NCBI RefSeq assembly: GCF_005503355.1
Contig: NZ_SCMK01000003.1
Location: 124,001 to 188,000 of the forward strand
Direction: 5' to 3'
Source of the DNA: Sphingomonas sp. 1F27F7B
Lineage (GTDB): Bacteria > Pseudomonadota > Alphaproteobacteria > Sphingomonadales > Sphingomonadaceae
DNA: 64,000 nucleotides
A program made the position numbers and the translations under genes. The first letter of the stretch is position 1, and each line of letters opens with the position of its first letter. A model generated the notes under the pieces. The model did not search any database. It saw only the letters and a list, made by a program, of their open reading frames with translations, and was not told the DNA's origin. Positions 42,313-51,619 of this stretch are shown here, piece by piece.

Positions 42313-43815
42313 TCACTTCTTCTTCAAAAAATTCTCGAAGCCGGGCGGGAGCTGCGGCGCGCCCGGACCGCCGAGACCGGGAAGGCCTCCACCGGCACCG
42401 GGGCCGCCCATCTTGCCCATCATGTCGCCCAGATCGGCGCCGCCCAGCGCATTGCCGACACCGCCCAGGCCGCCGCCGGGGCCGCCCTTGCCGAGCATGC
42501 CCATCAGGCCCTTCAAGCCGCCCATCTTCTTGAGCCGCTTCATCGCGGTCTGCATCTCGAGGTGCATCTTGAGGAGCTTGTTGACGTCCTGCACGGTCGT
42601 CCCCGATCCCTTGGCGATGCGGATCTTGCGCTTGGCGTTGATCAGGTCCGGCTTGGCGCGCTCCTTGGGCGTCATCGAAGTGATCATCGCGTCCATGCGG
42701 ATCAGCACCTTGTCGCCGCCCACCTGGTCGACCGCCGCCTGCGCCTTCTTCATGCCCGGCATCATGCCGGCGAGCGCGCCCAGGCCGCCCATGCGGCGCA
42801 TCTGGGCGAGTTGGCCGCGCAGGTCGTTCATGTCGAACTGACCCTTGGCCAGCCGCGCCGCCATCTTCTCGGCGTCTTCCTCCTGGATCGCCTGCGCCGC
42901 CTTCTCGACGAGGCTGACGACGTCGCCCATGCCGAGGATGCGGCCGGCAACGCGCTTGGGATGGAAGGGCTCGAGCGCGTCGAGCTTCTCGCCCATGCCG
43001 GCGAACTTGATCGGCTTGCCGGTAACCGCGCGCATCGACAGCGCCGCGCCGCCCCGCGCATCACCGTCCATGCGGGTGAGGATCACGCCGGTGAGCGGCA
43101 CCTGCGCGGAGAAGCTGGTCGCGACATTCACGGCATCCTGGCCGGTGAGCGAGTCGACGACGAGCAGGATCTCGTTCGGCTTCGCGATGTCCGCGACTGC
43201 CTTCATCTCGTCCATCAGCGCCTGATCGACGTGCAGGCGGCCGGCGGTGTCGAGCATCAGGACGTCATAGCCCTGGAGCTTGGCGGCATTGAGCGCGCGC
43301 CGGGCGATCTCGACCGGCTGCTGACCGGCGACGATCGGCAGCGTCTGCACCTCGGTCTGGGTGCCGAGCACCGCGAGCTGTTCCTGCGCGGCCGGGCGAT
43401 TGACGTCTAGCGACGCCATCATCACCTTCTTGCCCTGGCTCTTCAGCAACTTGGACAGCTTGGCGGTGGTAGTCGTCTTGCCCGAGCCCTGGAGGCCGAC
43501 AAGCATGATCACGGCGGGCGGCGTGACGTCGATGGCGAGTTCGGCCGTGTCCGGGCCGAGCATGTCCACGAGCGCGTCGTGGACGATCTTCACCACTTGC
43601 TGGCCCGGGGTGATCGAGCGCAGCACTTCGTGGCCGATCGCCGCCTCGGTCACCTTCTCGACAAAGTCGCGCGCCACCGGAAGCGCGACATCGGCCTCCA
43701 GCAACGCGATCCGCACTTCGCGCATGGCGGTGCGGACATCGGCTTCGGTCAGCGCGCCACGACCGCGCAGGCGCTCGAATACGCCACCCAGCCGTTCGCT
43801 CAGACTTTCGAACAT
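42313..43815 (-). CDS. ffh: Signal recognition particle protein Ffh
   Basis: This is the SRP GTPase that binds 4.5S RNA and hydrophobic signal sequences. The 500-residue protein has the N and G domains with GLQGSGKTTTT (107-116), DTAGRLHVD and TRMDGDARGG. The Met-rich M domain (GMMPGMKKAQ, MTPKERAKPDLI, KMHLEMQTAMKRLKKMGG) follows. The C-terminal tail is Gly/Pro-rich and ends in LKKK. I chose the ATG at 43815 (MFESLSERLG). The longer frame upstream is not conserved. Its receptor ftsY lies 4.5 kb away on the other strand. Confidence 0.97.
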   Translation of the reverse strand: MFESLSERLGGVFERLRGRGALTEADVRTAMREVRIALLEADVALPVARDFVEKVTEAAIGHEVLRSITPGQQVVKIVHDALVDMLGPDTAELAIDVTPPAVIMLVGLQGSGKTTTTAKLSKLLKSQGKKVMMASLDVNRPAAQEQLAVLGTQTEVQTLPIVAGQQPVEIARRALNAAKLQGYDVLMLDTAGRLHVDQALMDEMKAVADIAKPNEILLVVDSLTGQDAVNVATSFSAQVPLTGVILTRMDGDARGGAALSMRAVTGKPIKFAGMGEKLDALEPFHPKRVAGRILGMGDVVSLVEKAAQAIQEEDAEKMAARLAKGQFDMNDLRGQLAQMRRMGGLGALAGMMPGMKKAQAAVDQVGGDKVLIRMDAMITSMTPKERAKPDLINAKRKIRIAKGSGTTVQDVNKLLKMHLEMQTAMKRLKKMGGLKGLMGMLGKGGPGGGLGGVGNALGGADLGDMMGKMGGPGAGGGLPGLGGPGAPQLPPGFENFLKKK

Positions 43816-44113
43816 CGACCCAAAACTCCAGACCCGCGACCGCAATTCCCCAAAACGCAAAACACGCCGGCGGACGAAACCTCGTCGGCCAGCGTCACCC
43901 CTCGGGGCGGCAAATGTCTCGCGTTCAAAGAGAACGGTCGCGGCGGCCCCTAGCGGATCGGCGCATGGGTGGCAACTCAAATCCATCCCTCTCCGCCGGA
44001 GAGCAATGGGAACCCGCGCGAATTATTACGCAAACATGTCGCCGGCTTAACCCGTTCTATACCCTGGGCGTGAGAAACGACCCTGAGTTGCAGTTGGGGG
44101 AAGTGTTCCCGGC

Positions 44114-45745
44114 ATGTCGCTGGACCACGAAGAATCAGCCGTATCGCAAAGCGCTTCGCGCCCGGCCCTGTTGTCGGGCGCGATCAGCGTTGCCGCGATC
44201 CTGTTGTTCATTGGCACCGGCAGCGCCGTGCTTTCCAAGACGCTGCAATATTATTTCGAAGGCGGCGCCCCTGCCGACCGCACGCTCGTCATCGCCCTGC
44301 TGCTCAACGTCGCGCTGATCCTGTTCGGCTGGCGCCGCCATTCGGAGCTGAGCCAGGAAGTGCAGATCCGCGCCGCCGCGGAGGAGCGTGCCCAGCAGCT
44401 GGCGAATCGCGATCCGCTCACCGGCTTCTACAACCGCCGCAGCCTTGCCGAGGAAGGCGCGGCGATGTTCGTCCGGGCCCAGCGCCGCCGCAAGGCGATG
44501 GCGATGATCATGCTCGACCTCGATCATTTCAAGACGATCAACGACATGCACGGCCATGCCGTGGGCGACGCGCTGCTGCGCGCCGTCGCCGCCGAGATCG
44601 CGCACGTCATGCCGCCGATCGCACTGACCGCGCGGCTGGGCGGCGACGAATTCGCCTGCGGCTTCCTGTTCGATCCCAGCGAACCCGCCGTGGTGGAACG
44701 CATCGCCGAGCGGCTCGTCAGCCGCATGGCCCAGCCCTTCGAGGCCGAGGGACTGCGCCTGCACATCAGCTGCTCGCTCGGCATCGCCCGCTCGGACTTC
44801 GACTGCGCGAGCATCGACGCGCTGATGCGCTCCGCCGACATCGCGATGTACGCGGCCAAGAAATCCGGCCGCAACCGCTATGCCTGGTTCGATCATTCGA
44901 TGGAGCGCGAGCTCCAGATCCGCAACGAGCTCGAGAGCGGGCTGCGCACCGCGATCCCGCGCGGCGAGATCGTGCCCTATTTCGAGCAGCAGGTGGATCT
45001 GACCACCAACCGGCTGCACGGCTTCGAGGTGCTGGCGCGCTGGGAGCATCCCACCCGCGGGCTGATCTCGCCCGAGCTGTTCATTCCGATCGCGGAGGAG
45101 ACCGGCATGATCGCCGACCTCTCGCTCTCGATCATGCGCCAGGCCTTTCTCGCCGCGCGCGACTGGGATCCCGCGCTCACCCTGTCGATCAACATCTCGC
45201 CCTGGCAGCTGCGCGACGCCTGGCTGGCGCAGAAGATCATCAAGGTGCTGGCCGAGACCGGCTTCCCGGCGAGCCGGCTCGAAGTGGAGATCACCGAGAG
45301 CTCGCTGTTCGACAATCTCGCGCTCGCCCAGTCAATCGTCGGCAGCCTGAAGAACCAGGGCGCGCGGCTGGCGCTCGACGATTTCGGCACCGGCTATTCC
45401 TCGCTGGCGCATCTGCGCGCCCTGCCTTTCGATCGGATCAAGATCGACAAGAGCTTCGTCATGTCGCTGAACACCAGCGCCGATTCGGCCGCGATCGTCA
45501 ATGCGATCGTCAGCCTGGGCGAGAGCCTCAACCTGCCGATCACCGCCGAAGGCGTGGAGGACGGCGCGATCGAGGAGCGGCTGCGCGCCGCCGGCTGCGC
45601 CAAGGCGCAGGGCTGGCACTATGGCAAGCCGCTGTCGGTGAGCGGCGTGCGCCGCCTGTTGGCGGAACGGCGGCTGATCCTCACCGGATCGAGCGCCCAG
45701 ACAGCGCCCGCCGCGCCTTCGGGCGATCGGCGACTGGCGGGCTGA
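44114..45745 (+). CDS. Membrane-bound GGDEF/EAL-type c-di-GMP protein
   Basis: This protein handles cyclic di-GMP. Two N-terminal helices (LLSGAISVAAILLFIG, TLVIALLLNVALILFGW) are followed by a short coiled segment. The GGDEF domain has an intact LGGDEFACG motif (176-180), and the EAL domain has EVL (305-307) in place of EAL, with EITES, DDFGTGYSS and KIDKSF retained. The position of the RxxD inhibitory site reads PPIA, so product inhibition is unlikely. EVL variants are often active phosphodiesterases, so either or both activities are possible. The gap between ffh and this gene (298 bp) holds no other feature that I can identify. Confidence 0.93.
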   Translation: MSLDHEESAVSQSASRPALLSGAISVAAILLFIGTGSAVLSKTLQYYFEGGAPADRTLVIALLLNVALILFGWRRHSELSQEVQIRAAAEERAQQLANRDPLTGFYNRRSLAEEGAAMFVRAQRRRKAMAMIMLDLDHFKTINDMHGHAVGDALLRAVAAEIAHVMPPIALTARLGGDEFACGFLFDPSEPAVVERIAERLVSRMAQPFEAEGLRLHISCSLGIARSDFDCASIDALMRSADIAMYAAKKSGRNRYAWFDHSMERELQIRNELESGLRTAIPRGEIVPYFEQQVDLTTNRLHGFEVLARWEHPTRGLISPELFIPIAEETGMIADLSLSIMRQAFLAARDWDPALTLSINISPWQLRDAWLAQKIIKVLAETGFPASRLEVEITESSLFDNLALAQSIVGSLKNQGARLALDDFGTGYSSLAHLRALPFDRIKIDKSFVMSLNTSADSAAIVNAIVSLGESLNLPITAEGVEDGAIEERLRAAGCAKAQGWHYGKPLSVSGVRRLLAERRLILTGSSAQTAPAAPSGDRRLAG

Positions 45746-45812
45746 GCTTCCGTCCAAGCGCCACATCGCTTATTCTCCGCAGCTGCCACCAACCCCGGGC
45801 GGAGAAATCGGC

Positions 45813-46556
45813 ATGCTCGATCGTCGAACGACTCTGGTCCTGTTGGGCGGCGCGGCGGGCGGCCTGGCCAGTGCGAGCGCACTCCTGCCCTCCGGCGGCG
45901 GCGCCCATGCCGAAGCCCGGCCCGACCTCTATGACTGCGAAGGCTGCCAGGCGGTAGGCGAGCGCGCGCCGGGCATGCTTTCCGCAAGGGTAGCGCTCGC
46001 CCCGCCCCGGGAGCCGGGGGAGCGAATGTTCCTGACCGGCCGCATATTCGCGGCGGACGGCAAGACTCCCGCGCCCGGCGTGATCGTCTATGCCCACCAC
46101 ACCAATGCGCGCGGCCTCTATGCCGATGGTACCGGCGAAACCGAATGGAGCCGCCGCCACGGCCGGCTGCGCGGCTGGGCGAAGACCGGCGCGGACGGAA
46201 CCTATGGCTTCGACACGATCAAGCCGGCGCCCTATCCGGACAGGACGATGCCCGCGCACGTCCATCTCTTCATCGGCGAGCCGGGCCGGCGACCCTATCA
46301 TGTCGACGACGTGGTGTTCGACGGCGAGTTCGGCGTCACGCCCGCCTATCGCGCGCGACAGGAACTGCGCGGCGGCAGCGGCATCGTGCGCCTGGGCCGG
46401 AGCGAAGACGGCGCGCTGCTCGCACGGCGCGACATCAGGCTGGAGCGCCATCCGGATGCCGCGGGCGGGCAGCCTGGAGCGGCTCGATCCCTTCTCATGC
46501 CCTCGCTGGAAGGAGGGCGCGGACAACAGGCTACCACCCCGTCCCTTCTTCGCTGA
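45813..46556 (+). CDS. Secreted intradiol ring-cleavage dioxygenase-like protein
   Basis: The 247-residue protein has an N-terminal twin-arginine-like leader (MLDRRTTLVLLGGAAGGLAS). The dioxygenase beta-sandwich has GVIVYAHHTNARGLYADG, the aligned Tyr region and the metal-ligand His pair in PAHVHLFI. Export by Tat would suit a cofactor-loaded enzyme. Whether it cleaves catechol rings is uncertain, as many secreted members have unknown substrates. Its last 26 bp overlap the convergent DUF924 gene, and its C-terminal tail (LLMPSLEGGRGQQ) is low complexity. Confidence 0.82.
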   Translation: MLDRRTTLVLLGGAAGGLASASALLPSGGGAHAEARPDLYDCEGCQAVGERAPGMLSARVALAPPREPGERMFLTGRIFAADGKTPAPGVIVYAHHTNARGLYADGTGETEWSRRHGRLRGWAKTGADGTYGFDTIKPAPYPDRTMPAHVHLFIGEPGRRPYHVDDVVFDGEFGVTPAYRARQELRGGSGIVRLGRSEDGALLARRDIRLERHPDAAGGQPGAARSLLMPSLEGGRGQQATTPSLLR

Positions 46557-47106
46557 GGAACGCAAGCTCCTCGGGCGTGGAATCCCGCCCCAGCGCCGCA
46601 TTCCGGCTCGGGAAACGGCCGAAGCGCGCGATCACCTCGGCATGTTTGCGGGCGAAATCGAGCACATAGTCGTCACCCAGCGAAGCGAACTTCTCGACGC
46701 TCAGTGCCTGCATCGCCGCATCCTCGGCATGTTCCAGCGGCAGATAGACAAACTGGCGCCGGTCGTTGCTCATGCCCGCGTCCCAGCCCTTGCCGATCGC
46801 CTCCAGCGCCAGCTGCAGCGCGAGCGGATCGGCGGCGAATGCTTCGGCGCGGCCGCGATGGACATTGCGGCTGAACTGGTCGAGCAGGATGATTGCCGCC
46901 AGCAAGGTCTCCGGATCGTCGCGCCAGCCGGCCGCGCCCGATCCCAGCACCAGATCGCGCAGCGGCCCGAAGCGCGATCCGATCTCGGCATCGAGCTTCA
47001 CCGACTTGGCGAAATGCTGCTCGGGCGTGAGCGCGAACCAGAAGCCCAGCACTTCGCGGGCCTTCGCGTGGACATCGTGTGTAGCTGCGCCTAGATCACC
47101 GGCCAA
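46531..47106 (-). CDS. DUF924 family protein
   Basis: The 191-residue soluble protein has the DUF924 pattern AREVLGFWFALTPEQHFAKSV, then ILLDQFSRNVHRG and RQFVYLPLEHAEDAAMQ, and finally RFGRFPSRNAALGR. It has a tetratricopeptide-like helical fold of unknown role. The only upstream start is a TTG at 47106 with GAGGGG seven bases before it. It is directly adjacent to the mtaB ATG at 47107 on the other strand, so both promoters must lie inside the neighbouring coding sequences. Confidence 0.88.
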   Translation of the reverse strand: MAGDLGAATHDVHAKAREVLGFWFALTPEQHFAKSVKLDAEIGSRFGPLRDLVLGSGAAGWRDDPETLLAAIILLDQFSRNVHRGRAEAFAADPLALQLALEAIGKGWDAGMSNDRRQFVYLPLEHAEDAAMQALSVEKFASLGDDYVLDFARKHAEVIARFGRFPSRNAALGRDSTPEELAFLSEEGTGW

Positions 47107-48324
47107 ATGTCATCCCCTCGCGTCATCAGTCTGGGCTGCCGGCTCAACCTCGCCGAGAGCGAAACGATCCGCGCGCTGCTCGAAGGCCGCGATACGATCG
47201 TCATCAATAGTTGCGCGGTGACCAACGAGGCCGTCAAGCAGAGCCGCCAGGCGATCCGCCGCGCGCGCCGCGAACGGCCGGGCGCCGAACTGGTGGTGAC
47301 GGGCTGTGCGGCGCAGATCGACCCGCAGGCGTTCGCGGCGATGCCCGAGGTGGACCGGGTGATCGGCAATGCCGAGAAGCTGCATCCCGACGCATGGCTC
47401 TCGCCCGCGCCGGTGGTGGTGCAGGACATCATGGCGGTGCGCGAGACCGCGCCGCATCTGGCCGCCAGCTTCTCGACTCATGCCCGCGCCTTCGTGGAAG
47501 TGCAGAATGGCTGCGACCATCGCTGCACCTTCTGCGCCATCCCCTATGGCCGCGGGAACAGCCGCTCGGTGCCCGCCGGCGCGGTGATCGACCGAGTCGC
47601 CGCGCTCGCCGAGAATCATGCCGAAGTGGTGCTGACCGGCGTGGACCTGACCAGCTATGGCCCCGACCTGCCCGGATCGCCAAGCCTGGGCCAGCTGGTC
47701 GAGCGCATCCTCGCGCATGTGCCGAAGCTCCGGCGCCTGCGGCTTTCCTCGCTCGACGGGATCGAAGTCGACGATCGGCTGTTTGCCCTGCTCACCGGGG
47801 AACCGCGCCTGATGCCGCACGTCCATCTCTCGCTCCAGGCGGGGGACGACATGATCCTGAAGCGCATGAAGCGCCGCCACGGCCGCGCACACTCGGTCGC
47901 GCTGGCCGAGCGCCTGCGCGCCGCGCGCCCCGATATCGCGATCGGCGCCGATCTGATCGCCGGCTTTCCCACCGAGAGCGAGGCGATGTTCGAGAACACG
48001 CTGGCGCTGATCGCGGACTGCAGCATCGTCCATGCCCATATCTTTCCCTACAGCCCGCGCGCCGGCACGCCCGCCGCGAAGATGCCGCAGGTCGGGCCCG
48101 AACTGATCAGGGCCCGCGCCGCACGCCTGCGCGCCGCGGCCGCCCGGGTCCGGGACAATTGGCTGCAAAGCCTGGTAGGCAGCACGCAGCAAGTGCTGGT
48201 AGAGCGCCCCGGCGACCGCGGCCATGCCGGCAATTTCGCCGAGGTCCGCCTCGCCCCAAGCCAAGTCGGAGAGATTGTGAGCGTTAAGATCGTGGACGTC
48301 CGGGACGGGAAGCTGATCGCATGA
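47107..48324 (+). CDS. mtaB: tRNA t6A37 methylthiotransferase MtaB
   Basis: This radical-SAM enzyme adds a methylthio group to t6A37 of tRNAs reading ANN codons. The 405-residue protein has the N-terminal UPF0004 cysteines (C11, C36, C67) for one 4Fe-4S cluster. The radical-SAM CxxxCxxC (CDHRCTFC, 136-143) follows, with LTGVDLTSYG and the C-terminal TRAM-like region. NGCDHRCTFCAIP is characteristic of MtaB. Its stop overlaps the ftsY start (ATGA). TsaE, which makes the t6A substrate, is also encoded in this window. Confidence 0.94.
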   Translation: MSSPRVISLGCRLNLAESETIRALLEGRDTIVINSCAVTNEAVKQSRQAIRRARRERPGAELVVTGCAAQIDPQAFAAMPEVDRVIGNAEKLHPDAWLSPAPVVVQDIMAVRETAPHLAASFSTHARAFVEVQNGCDHRCTFCAIPYGRGNSRSVPAGAVIDRVAALAENHAEVVLTGVDLTSYGPDLPGSPSLGQLVERILAHVPKLRRLRLSSLDGIEVDDRLFALLTGEPRLMPHVHLSLQAGDDMILKRMKRRHGRAHSVALAERLRAARPDIAIGADLIAGFPTESEAMFENTLALIADCSIVHAHIFPYSPRAGTPAAKMPQVGPELIRARAARLRAAAARVRDNWLQSLVGSTQQVLVERPGDRGHAGNFAEVRLAPSQVGEIVSVKIVDVRDGKLIA

Positions 48325-49256
48325 GCGGCCCCAGCTGGCACGAGCGCCTTCTCGGCGGCTTCCGCAAGACGTCCGACCGGTTGATCGGCAACCTTGCCGG
48401 CCTGGGCCTGGCACGGCTGGACGACGCGACGCTCGACGAGATCGAAGAGGCGCTGATAGCTTCCGACCTGGGCCCCGAAACGGCTGCCCGCGTCCGCCGC
48501 CGCCTCGCCGACGGCCAGTTCGAGCGCAACATGGAGGAACTCGGCATCCGGCTGGTGGTGGCCGAGGAAGTCGCCAAGGTGCTCGAGCCGGTGGCGAAGA
48601 AGCTGGAGATCGAGGCCTTTCCCCGTCCGCAGGTGATCCTGGTCATCGGCGTCAACGGCTCGGGCAAGACCACGACGATCGCCAAGCTCGCCAACCTGCT
48701 GATGGAGCAGGATTATTCGGTGATGCTCGCGGCCGGCGACACTTTCCGCGCCGCTGCCATCGGTCAGCTCAGGACCTGGGCCGAGCGGATCGGCGTGCCG
48801 ATCGTCTCGGGCGCCGAGGGCGGCGATGCCGCGGGCATCGTGTTCGAGGCAGTGAAGAAGGCGACCGAGATCGGCACCGACGTGCTGATCGTCGATACCG
48901 CCGGGCGCCTGCAGAACAAGCGCGAGCTGATGGACGAGCTGGCCAAGATCCGCCGCGTGCTGGGCCGGCTCAACCCGGCGGCGCCGCACGACGTGGTGCT
49001 GGTGCTCGACGCGACCACCGGCCAGAACGCCTTGAACCAGATCGAAGTGTTCAAGGAAGTCGCCGGCGTCACCGGCCTCGTCATGACCAAGCTTGACGGC
49101 ACCGCGCGCGGCGGCGTGCTCGTCGCGGCGGCGGAGAGATACGGCCTGCCGATCCATGCGATCGGCGTGGGCGAGAAGGTGGACGATCTGCGTCCGTTCA
49201 ACGCGCAGGAAGTGGCGCGCATCATTGCCGGCGTGGAGGAGCTTACCAATGGCTGA
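48321..49256 (+). CDS. ftsY: Signal recognition particle receptor FtsY
   Basis: FtsY is the membrane-associated GTPase receptor for the Ffh-RNA complex. The 311-residue protein has the helical N domain and the G domain with GVNGSGKTTTI (110-120), DTFRAAAIGQLRTW, DTAGRLQNKRELMDEL and TKLDGTARGG. The long acidic A domain of E. coli FtsY is missing, which is normal in alphaproteobacteria. It overlaps mtaB at its start and yciB at its end (8 bp), forming a tight mtaB-ftsY-yciB-clc transcription unit. Confidence 0.97.
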   Translation: MSGPSWHERLLGGFRKTSDRLIGNLAGLGLARLDDATLDEIEEALIASDLGPETAARVRRRLADGQFERNMEELGIRLVVAEEVAKVLEPVAKKLEIEAFPRPQVILVIGVNGSGKTTTIAKLANLLMEQDYSVMLAAGDTFRAAAIGQLRTWAERIGVPIVSGAEGGDAAGIVFEAVKKATEIGTDVLIVDTAGRLQNKRELMDELAKIRRVLGRLNPAAPHDVVLVLDATTGQNALNQIEVFKEVAGVTGLVMTKLDGTARGGVLVAAAERYGLPIHAIGVGEKVDDLRPFNAQEVARIIAGVEELTNG

Positions 49257-49863
49257 GAAGAAGGCCGCCACGCCCGGCGTGCGGATGCTGATCGACTATG
49301 GCCCGCTCGCGGTGTTCTTCCTGGTCAATTCGCTGGCCCAGGGGCCGGTGCTGGCGCGCATCTTCGCCGCCACCACCGCGTTCATGGTCGCGATGGCCGC
49401 CGCGATCGCGCTGAGCTGGTGGAAGACCCGCCACGTCTCGCCGATGCTGTGGATCACCGCAGCCTTCGTGCTCGTGTTCGGCAGCCTGACGCTCTACTTC
49501 CACGACCAGACCTTCATCCAGATCAAGCCGACGATCATCTATGCGATGTTCGCCATCGTGCTCGGCTATGGTGTGATCGCCGACAAGCCGCTGCTCCAGA
49601 TGCTGCTCGAACAGGCCTATCCCGGCCTCTCGGCCAAAGGCTGGCGGCTGCTGACGATCAACTGGGCGCTGTTCTTCGTCGCCGCCGCGCTGGCCAACGA
49701 AATCGTCCGCCAGTTCGTCACCTGGGACCAGTGGGTGCTCTTCAAGACCTGGGTGATGATCCCGGTCACGTTGGTCTTCGCGATGCTCAACATCCCGTTG
49801 CTGCTCAAGCACGGCCTGCAGCTGGAAAAGCCCGAGGACGCGCCGATTCCGCCCCAGGAGTGA
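49249..49863 (+). CDS. yciB: Inner-membrane septation protein A family (YciB/IspZ)
   Basis: The 204-residue protein has five or six membrane helices. It has the family marks LIDYGPLAVFFLVN, LTLYFHDQTFIQIKPTIIY, GLSAKGWRLLTINWALFFVA and NEIVRQFVTWDQWVLFKTW. YciB is an inner-membrane protein linked to cell-envelope integrity and septum placement. Its molecular role is unclear. The ATG at 49249 lies inside the end of ftsY. The longer upstream frame is an ftsY shadow. Confidence 0.93.
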   Translation: MAEKKAATPGVRMLIDYGPLAVFFLVNSLAQGPVLARIFAATTAFMVAMAAAIALSWWKTRHVSPMLWITAAFVLVFGSLTLYFHDQTFIQIKPTIIYAMFAIVLGYGVIADKPLLQMLLEQAYPGLSAKGWRLLTINWALFFVAAALANEIVRQFVTWDQWVLFKTWVMIPVTLVFAMLNIPLLLKHGLQLEKPEDAPIPPQE

Positions 49864-49872
49864 GCGGGCGCG

Positions 49873-51618
49873 GTGTCGCACGCTCGCTATCGCACGGTCC
49901 GCGCGGCCAATTGGCTGCGCCGCCAGATCCGGTCCAACGCCCTGTGGTTCCTGGCGCTGGCATTGCTCGTCGGGCTGGGCGCCGGTCTCTGCGCGATCGC
50001 GCTCGGCCAGATCGCGCGCGGCACCCAGCGGCTGCTGTTCGGGCTGGCGCAGGGCGAGCATCTGAGCGCCGCCGAAGCGATCGCGCCCTGGCGGCTGATC
50101 GCCCTGCCCATCGGCGGCGCGCTGCTCGGCCTGGTCCTGTGGTTCCTGCGCCGCCGCCAGCCAGTCGACATCGTCGAGGCGAACGCGCTGCATGGCGGCC
50201 GCATTCCCGCGCGCGATACGGCGACGGTGGTCGGTACCACCTTGCTCTCCAACGGCTTTGGCGCATCGGTGGGGCTCGAAGCGGCCTATGCCCAGGCAGG
50301 CGGCGGGCTGGCATCGTTGCTCGGGCAGCGGATCAAGCTGCGACGAAGCGACCTGCGCACGCTGATGGCGGCAGGCGCAGGCGCAGCGGTCAGCGCGGCG
50401 TTCGGCGCGCCGCTCGCCGGCGCCTTCTACGCTTTCGAAGTGGTGCTCGGCGCCTATAGCACCGCCACCGTCGCGCCGGTGATGCTCGCCGCGCTCGCCG
50501 CCGCAGTGCTTGCGCGGGCGATGGGCATGACGCCCTATGTGATCGCAACCGGCGGCATGCATCCGATCGGTACTGCCGATTATGCGCTCTACGCGATTCT
50601 CGGGCTGCTCTGCGCGGGGCTGGGGATCGCCTTGATGCGGCTGGTCTCGCTGGTGGAGCGCGCCGTGCATCGCTCCCCCCTGCCCGCGCACTGGGCGCCG
50701 CTGGTCGGCGGGCTGCTGCTCGTGCCGCTCGGCCTGCTTTCGCACCAGACGCTCTCCGGCGGGCACGGCGCGCTCAACCTCAACCTGATCACCGAAGTGA
50801 CGGTCGCCGGCCTGGCGCTGACCATCCTGCTCAAGATGCTCGCCTCGGCGGTGTCGCTCGGCTTCGGCTTCCGCGGCGGCCTGTTCTTCGCCTCGCTGTT
50901 CCTCGGCTCGCTCGTCGGGCGCCTCTATCAGGTGGTGCTGGCGCAAATTCCGGGCCTCCATGTCCTCGCCCCCGACGACGCGACCGTGGTCGGCATGGCC
51001 GCGCTTGCCGTGGCAGTGGTCGGCGGGCCGCTCACCATGTCGCTGCTGGTGCTGGAGGTGACGCATGATTTCAGCATCACCGGCGTCGCGGTGGCCGCCA
51101 CGCTGATCTCCTCCACCGTAGCACGCGAGACTTTCGGCTACAGCTTCTCCACGTGGCGGCTGCACCTGCGCGGCGAGACGTTGCGCAGCGGCCGCGACGT
51201 CGGCTGGATGCGCGCGCTCACCGCCGGGCAGATGATGCGCCGCGACGTCCCGCAATGCGCCGCCGCTGCCAGCGTCGCGGCGTTCCGCGAACGTTTTCCG
51301 CTGGGATCGACCACGCGCGTGGTGCTGCTCGATGTGCAGGGCCATTATGCCGGCATCGCCGAGACGGCGGCGGCCTGGTCGCCCGAAGTGGAGCCGGCGG
51401 CCGAGATCGGCACGCTGGGGAAGCTTCCCCAGGCTCGGCTTGCGCCGGAAATGGGGATCGGCGCAGTGCTCGAGGTATTCGACCGGGTCGCGGCGGACGA
51501 TCTGGCGGTGGTCGCGCCGGACGGCAGCGTCCTTGGGCTGATCACCGAACGGCACGCACGCCGCCGCTATGCCGAGGAACTGGAGCGCTCGCAGCGGGAA
51601 CTCTACGGCGAGGCCTGA
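49873..51618 (+). CDS. ClC-family chloride channel/antiporter with C-terminal CBS domains
   Basis: The 581-residue protein has the ClC membrane core followed by a CBS pair (MMRRDVPQC to GHYAGIAE, and GIGAVLEVFDRV to GLITERHARRRY). The gating glutamate is kept in SVGLEAAYAQ, and an internal glutamate in AFYAFEVVLGAYS suggests Cl-/H+ exchange, not a pure channel. The first selectivity loop (NGFGASVG) departs from the classical GSGIP. The start is a GTG at 49873, 10 bp after yciB. CBS domains suggest nucleotide regulation. The ion specificity is inferred only. Confidence 0.87.
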   Translation: MSHARYRTVRAANWLRRQIRSNALWFLALALLVGLGAGLCAIALGQIARGTQRLLFGLAQGEHLSAAEAIAPWRLIALPIGGALLGLVLWFLRRRQPVDIVEANALHGGRIPARDTATVVGTTLLSNGFGASVGLEAAYAQAGGGLASLLGQRIKLRRSDLRTLMAAGAGAAVSAAFGAPLAGAFYAFEVVLGAYSTATVAPVMLAALAAAVLARAMGMTPYVIATGGMHPIGTADYALYAILGLLCAGLGIALMRLVSLVERAVHRSPLPAHWAPLVGGLLLVPLGLLSHQTLSGGHGALNLNLITEVTVAGLALTILLKMLASAVSLGFGFRGGLFFASLFLGSLVGRLYQVVLAQIPGLHVLAPDDATVVGMAALAVAVVGGPLTMSLLVLEVTHDFSITGVAVAATLISSTVARETFGYSFSTWRLHLRGETLRSGRDVGWMRALTAGQMMRRDVPQCAAAASVAAFRERFPLGSTTRVVLLDVQGHYAGIAETAAAWSPEVEPAAEIGTLGKLPQARLAPEMGIGAVLEVFDRVAADDLAVVAPDGSVLGLITERHARRRYAEELERSQRELYGEA

Positions 51619-51619
51619 T

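Noticed and set aside
49243-51555. 770-codon minus-strand frame opposite yciB and the ClC gene
   Set aside because: Shadow rich in His/Arg/Gln with no fold-like pattern.
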